Shown: piece by piece, positions 5,668 through 5,936 of the stretch | Layout of the letters: each line of letters starts with the position of its first letter | Numbering within the stretch: position 1 is the first letter of the stretch | DNA from: Gammaproteobacteria bacterium | Lineage (GTDB): Bacteria; Pseudomonadota; Gammaproteobacteria; Enterobacterales; Alteromonadaceae | DNA: 5,936 nt | Direction of reading: 5' to 3' | NCBI GenBank assembly: GCA_023481025.1 | Contig: JAMCWV010000209.1 | Span: forward strand, 8,269 to 14,204 | Made by a program: the position numbers and the translations under genes | The notes under the pieces: model-generated | The model's input: the letters and a program-made list of their open reading frames with translations, nothing else | Databases searched by the model: none | Told to the model about the DNA's origin: nothing

Positions 5668-5694
5668 TTTATATTCTTTTGATGATCTGGTCAA
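5668..5694 (-). promoter_or_regulatory. Candidate sigma70 promoter of the GacA-like gene (possibly also uvrC-pgsA)
   Basis: On the minus strand TTGACC (5694-5689, 5 of 6) is followed after 15 bp by TATAAA (5673-5668, 5 of 6), or after 17 bp by the poorer TAAAAA. The short spacing lowers confidence. A start near 5661 would give a leader of about 58 nt. Confidence 0.4.
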
Positions 5695-5803
5695 TTAAAA
5701 ATTCACACCAAAGTCATGTAAAAGTCCAGTTACTCACTTGGAACACTGAGATTAACAAAAAAACCAAGGATGAACGTAGTCCTGTTCTTGTAAGCTATAA
5801 CTG

Positions 5804-5832
5804 AAAACGGCTCAGTCTAACTGAGCCGTTTT
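5804..5832. terminator. Perfect 13-bp stem bidirectional-type intrinsic terminator
   Basis: AAAACGGCTCAGT (5804-5816) and ACTGAGCCGTTTT (5820-5832) are exact complements around a 3-nt loop (CTA). A GC-rich core is flanked by A4 and T4, so either strand gives a hairpin followed by a U-run. It lies 31 bp past the stop of the partial minus-strand ORF at the right edge and upstream of the promoter for the GacA-like gene, so it most likely ends the right-edge gene's transcript and insulates the operon. Confidence 0.9.
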
Positions 5833-5863
5833 GGTCACATTGCACTACGAAACTTGCGATGCT

Positions 5864-5936
5864 CTATTCCACTGCATCAACGTGATTTTTCAGATTTACT
5901 AAACGCGCAAAGCTCGTTGCCATCGGCGCGAAGCGA
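5864..5936 (-). CDS. C-terminal end of an unidentified protein (partial)
   Basis: On the minus strand one frame is open from the right edge to TAG at 5866-5864 and reads RFAPMATSFARLVNLKNHVDAVE. A strong intrinsic terminator follows 31 bp later, which is where a gene end would be expected. The other two minus frames close sooner (their stops lie nearer the edge). I do not recognise the protein; 23 residues are too few for a family call. It resembles an amphipathic helical tail. Confidence 0.45.
   Translation of the reverse strand, partial: RFAPMATSFARLVNLKNHVDAVE

Noticed and set aside
5769..5792. Plus-strand mini-ORF (MNVVLFL) just before the terminator, resembling a leader peptide for attenuation
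   Set aside because: The only AAGG is directly adjacent to the ATG with no spacing, there is no alternative hairpin, and no gene follows on the plus strand.
5598..5804. Plus-strand ORFs opposite the start and leader of the GacA-like gene
   Set aside because: They overlap its coding start, ribosome site and promoter on the other strand, have no ribosome binding site, and show biased, low-complexity composition.
5788..5805. TGTAAG half-site resembling the GacA box TGTAAG-N6-CTTACA
   Set aside because: The second half (CTGAAA) does not match CTTACA; a single hexamer is expected by chance.

Overview
The window looks like core chromosome of a gammaproteobacterium, most likely a marine Alteromonadales-type lineage; this placement is inference. 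On the minus strand, from right to left, run a gacA/uvrY-like regulator, uvrC, pgsA, tRNA-Gly(GCC), tRNA-Cys(GCA) and tRNA-Leu(TAA). This is the same order as the E. coli block uvrY-uvrC-pgsA-glyW-cysT-leuZ. The three tRNAs, UvrC (610 aa) and PgsA (182 aa) all resemble their enterobacterial counterparts closely in length and motifs.

Layout by region. 1-168: a junction in which a 109-bp inverted copy of the interior of the lysE-family gene is fused to the first 20 codons of a 6-carboxytetrahydropterin-synthase-like gene (minus strand). 230-904: an intact LysE/RhtB-type exporter (minus). 905-1032: a divergent control region with a good sigma70-type promoter for the exporter and a 9-bp inverted repeat. 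1033-1953: a LysR-type regulator (plus) that ends 5 bp from the CCA end of the tRNA operon. 1959-2247: three tRNA genes (minus). 2248-2421: their promoter, with an A-rich upstream element and a GC-rich discriminator. 2422-2970: pgsA. 3023-4855: uvrC. 4938-5603: a GacA-like regulator whose receiver domain has lost most phosphorylation residues. 5604-5863: its leader and promoter plus a strong bidirectional-looking terminator. 5864-5936: the C-terminal end of an unidentified minus-strand ORF.

How the genes relate: the exporter and LysR form a classic divergent regulator/target pair. uvrC and pgsA probably share transcription from the gacA-like gene, as in relatives. The tRNAs have their own stable-RNA-type promoter. 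No mobile element, phage, CRISPR or defence system is visible. The points most worth a second look are the inverted-repeat junction at the left edge (possibly an assembly or amplification chimera), the degenerate receiver in the regulator at the conserved uvrY/gacA position, and a CsrA-like GGA site over that regulator's ribosome binding site.
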